From assembly GCA_019634615.1 (NCBI GenBank), contig JAHCAZ010000013.1:35918-99917 (forward strand): 64,000 bases of DNA, given 5' to 3'. The notes beneath the pieces were generated by a model. The model was not told where the DNA came from and did not search any database. It saw only the letters and a list, made by a program, of their open reading frames with translations. Positions 62,578 through 64,000 of this stretch are shown here, one piece after another (the first letter of the stretch is position 1; each line of letters starts with the position of its first letter). A program made the translations under genes and the position numbers. This DNA comes from Opitutaceae bacterium (GTDB lineage Bacteria > Verrucomicrobiota > Verrucomicrobiia > Opitutales > Opitutaceae).

Positions 62578-62603
62578 GCCGGGGCCGGCAATCCGACCCC
62601 GGC
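62578..62603 (-). terminator. Terminator after the GntR gene
   Basis: GCCGGGG (62578-62584) pairs with CCCCGGC (62597-62603). Read on the minus strand the stem is followed by TTTCTCTCC. It lies 34 bp after the regulator stop, upstream of gnd. Confidence 0.6.
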
Positions 62604-62636
62604 GGCAGGAGAAAGCGGCCGTTCGGGGTGCCGCGA

Positions 62637-63302
62637 TCAGGCGCGCAGCTCGAAATAGGCCTGGTGCTCGCGCGACAGGCGGCACGCCTCCTCGACGTCG
62701 CCGGCGAGGATCGCGGCGAGGATCGGGGCATGGCTCTCGGCGACCGCGTGCATGTCGATGTTGGGCTGGAGGAGCGTCTTCCGCGAATGGATGTCGACAT
62801 GGAGCGACTCCCACATGCGGAGGAGAAGTGCGTTCCCCGCCGCCCTGAGGATGACCCGGTGGAACCAGACGCTGTGGTGGATGATGGCGTCGAGGTCGCC
62901 CGCCTGCGCCGCCTCGCGCATGCCGTCGAGATGCTCTGCGACGGCGCCCGGATTGCGCCGGAGCTCGGGAAGCGCGAGCCGCATCGCGGCCTCCTCGAGC
63001 GCGCCGCGGACAGTGTAGATCTCGTGCTGCCCGCGCGCCCGGTAGTCGTTGACGAAGGAGCCGCGGCGCGGACGGATGGTGACGAGGCCGGCGGTCTCGA
63101 GGTCGCGAAGCGCCTCGCGGACCGGGGCCTGGCTCGATCCGAACTCGCGCGCGAGCTGGAGCTCGACGAGGCGCTCGCCCGGCGCGTAGTGGCCCGCGAG
63201 GATCCGGTCGAGAAGCGCGTTGCGGATGCGCACGCCGATCGGCCGGTGGTCGATGGCGCCCGTCGACGCGCCGCTTGCCGCGACGGAAGCAGTCGTTTCC
63301 AA
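62637..63302 (-). CDS. GntR/FadR-family transcriptional regulator
   Basis: 221 residues from the TTG at 63302, preceded by GGGGAAA; the frame stays open upstream without support. Winged helix-turn-helix (IRNALLDRILAGHYAPGERLVELQLAREFGSSQAPVREALRDLE), then the all-helical FadR-C (FCD) ligand domain (RGALEEAAMRLALPEL, HHSVWFHRVIL with histidines for a metal/ligand site, HAPILAAILAGDVEEA). Divergent from the molybdenum-hydroxylase gene, which it probably regulates. Confidence 0.88.
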   Translation of the reverse strand: METTASVAASGASTGAIDHRPIGVRIRNALLDRILAGHYAPGERLVELQLAREFGSSQAPVREALRDLETAGLVTIRPRRGSFVNDYRARGQHEIYTVRGALEEAAMRLALPELRRNPGAVAEHLDGMREAAQAGDLDAIIHHSVWFHRVILRAAGNALLLRMWESLHVDIHSRKTLLQPNIDMHAVAESHAPILAAILAGDVEEACRLSREHQAYFELRA

Positions 63303-63431
63303 GGTGGTTTCCCCGATCTCTGATCCGCCTGATAGCCGGGGCGGGGCGACGGCGGCAAGGCCTCTGCTTGCCCGTCGTCCCCGCCGGGGTCCACGCTCCC
63401 GGCCGCAGGCAACGGCCGGCATCCTAACCGA

Positions 63432-63460
63432 TTGACAGCCGATAATCGATAATCGATCAT
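63432..63460 (+). promoter_or_regulatory. Promoter overlapping GATAATC tandem repeats
   Basis: TTGACA (63432-63437), 17 bp, GATCAT (63455-63460). The spacer and minus-10 contain the heptamer GATAATC twice plus GATCATC (63441-63461). Overlap of a tandem or palindromic ATCGAT-rich block with the promoter suggests an operator for the divergent GntR regulator. Confidence 0.5.
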
Positions 63461-63525
63461 CGAACCATAACAAGTCCAGGGAACAACCCGGACCGGGAGC
63501 AACCCGCTCCCAAGGGATGGAAACA

Positions 63526-64000
63526 ATGGCGCTCGACATCGTTCGGGTCGATTCGCTGCGACGCGCAGCCGCGATCCTCGCCGCCGAGACGGATGCCCGC
63601 TTCCTGGGCGGCGGCACGCTCCTCGTCCGCGGCATCAATACGGGAGAGGCCCCGGTCCGCTGCCTGGTTCTTGCCGACGGCCTCGGCCTCGACGAGATCG
63701 CCGTGACCCGGAGCCGGGTCGACCTCGGCAGCGGCGCCACCATGGCCGCGATCGCCCGCCATCCCGAGCTCGGCTTCCTGAGGCCCGTCGCCGAATCGAT
63801 CGGCGGCCCGGCGGTGCGGGCGATGGCGACGGTCGGCGGTAACCTCTTCGCCCGCGCCCCCTTTGGCGACGTCGCCGTGGCGCTGCTCGCGCTCGATGCC
63901 GAGGTCACCGGCGAGGACGCCGAGGCGATCCGCACCACCCCGGTCGAGGCGTTCATCGCCGGGGCGGGTGATGGCGCGCCGCAGATCGTCCGCTCGGTCT
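63526..64000 (+). CDS. Molybdenum-hydroxylase FAD-binding subunit (CoxM/XdhB type), 3' truncated by window edge
   Basis: 158 residues are visible and open at the window end; family members have about 270-330. It begins MALDIVRVDSLRRAAAILA with an in-frame ATG 9 bp upstream (63517); 63526 gives better spacing to AAGGG. The FAD-binding motifs are FLGGGTLLV (like AGGTDL of CoxM) and MATVGGNLFARAPFGD. Such subunits pass electrons from a molybdopterin subunit. The partner subunits are presumably beyond 64000. Confidence 0.85.
   Translation, partial: MALDIVRVDSLRRAAAILAAETDARFLGGGTLLVRGINTGEAPVRCLVLADGLGLDEIAVTRSRVDLGSGATMAAIARHPELGFLRPVAESIGGPAVRAMATVGGNLFARAPFGDVAVALLALDAEVTGEDAEAIRTTPVEAFIAGAGDGAPQIVRSV

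Overview
The window is a high-GC bacterial chromosome segment, most consistent with an Opitutaceae-type member of the Verrucomicrobiota. Supporting signs are the large TonB-dependent receptor with its particular N-terminal style, the carbohydrate-active genes, the rhombosortase/GlyGly-CTERM pair, and intergenic hairpins at many gene boundaries. The taxonomy is an inference from gene content; no rRNA or marker search could be run.

Core region 1-30999. It holds the 3' part of rlmN, a DAHP synthase, and two lineage-type proteins of unknown role. A tightly overlapping three-gene unit follows: rhombotarget lipoprotein, rhombosortase, and a 5'-nucleotidase/lytic-transglycosylase fusion. Next come miaB, gmk and the de novo NAD genes nadB-nadC-nadA, then a glycan locus. 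In the glycan locus GH5 stands apart on the minus strand, followed by a GH1 beta-glucosidase with two ABC sugar permeases and a membrane-anchored binding protein. A LacI regulator is divergent to these, and a TonB receptor, GH30, a GH2-type barrel protein and GDPD run on the plus strand. Most gaps are filled by hairpins whose arms differ from gap to gap, and several REP-like ones contain the TAG stop codon of the preceding gene.

Mobile region 31090-60988. This is a complete 29,899-bp Tn7-like transposon. Its ends form an inverted terminal repeat beginning TGTTTC, each end carries an array of TnsB-type sites, and it is flanked by a 5-bp duplication GGTGC. Removing the element and one GGTGC restores a perfect 26-bp inverted repeat between the convergent GDPD and gnd genes, which independently proves both ends. 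The insertion lies 9 bp beyond the gnd stop codon with the tnsA-side end facing gnd, the geometry Tn7 has at glmS. The element carries tnsABCD in its middle. To the left is a CzcCBA-type efflux system (HME1 signature) with accessory periplasmic proteins and a P1B-ATPase. To the right is a CnrYXH-like metal-sensing sigma/anti-sigma unit, a CusCBA-type efflux system (HME4-like) and a set of small Cys/His-rich periplasmic proteins, plus an XRE regulator beside the right end. Together these form a broad metal-resistance package.

Right flank 60989-64000. It contains gnd, then a FadR/GntR regulator divergent from the start of a molybdenum-hydroxylase FAD subunit that runs off the window.
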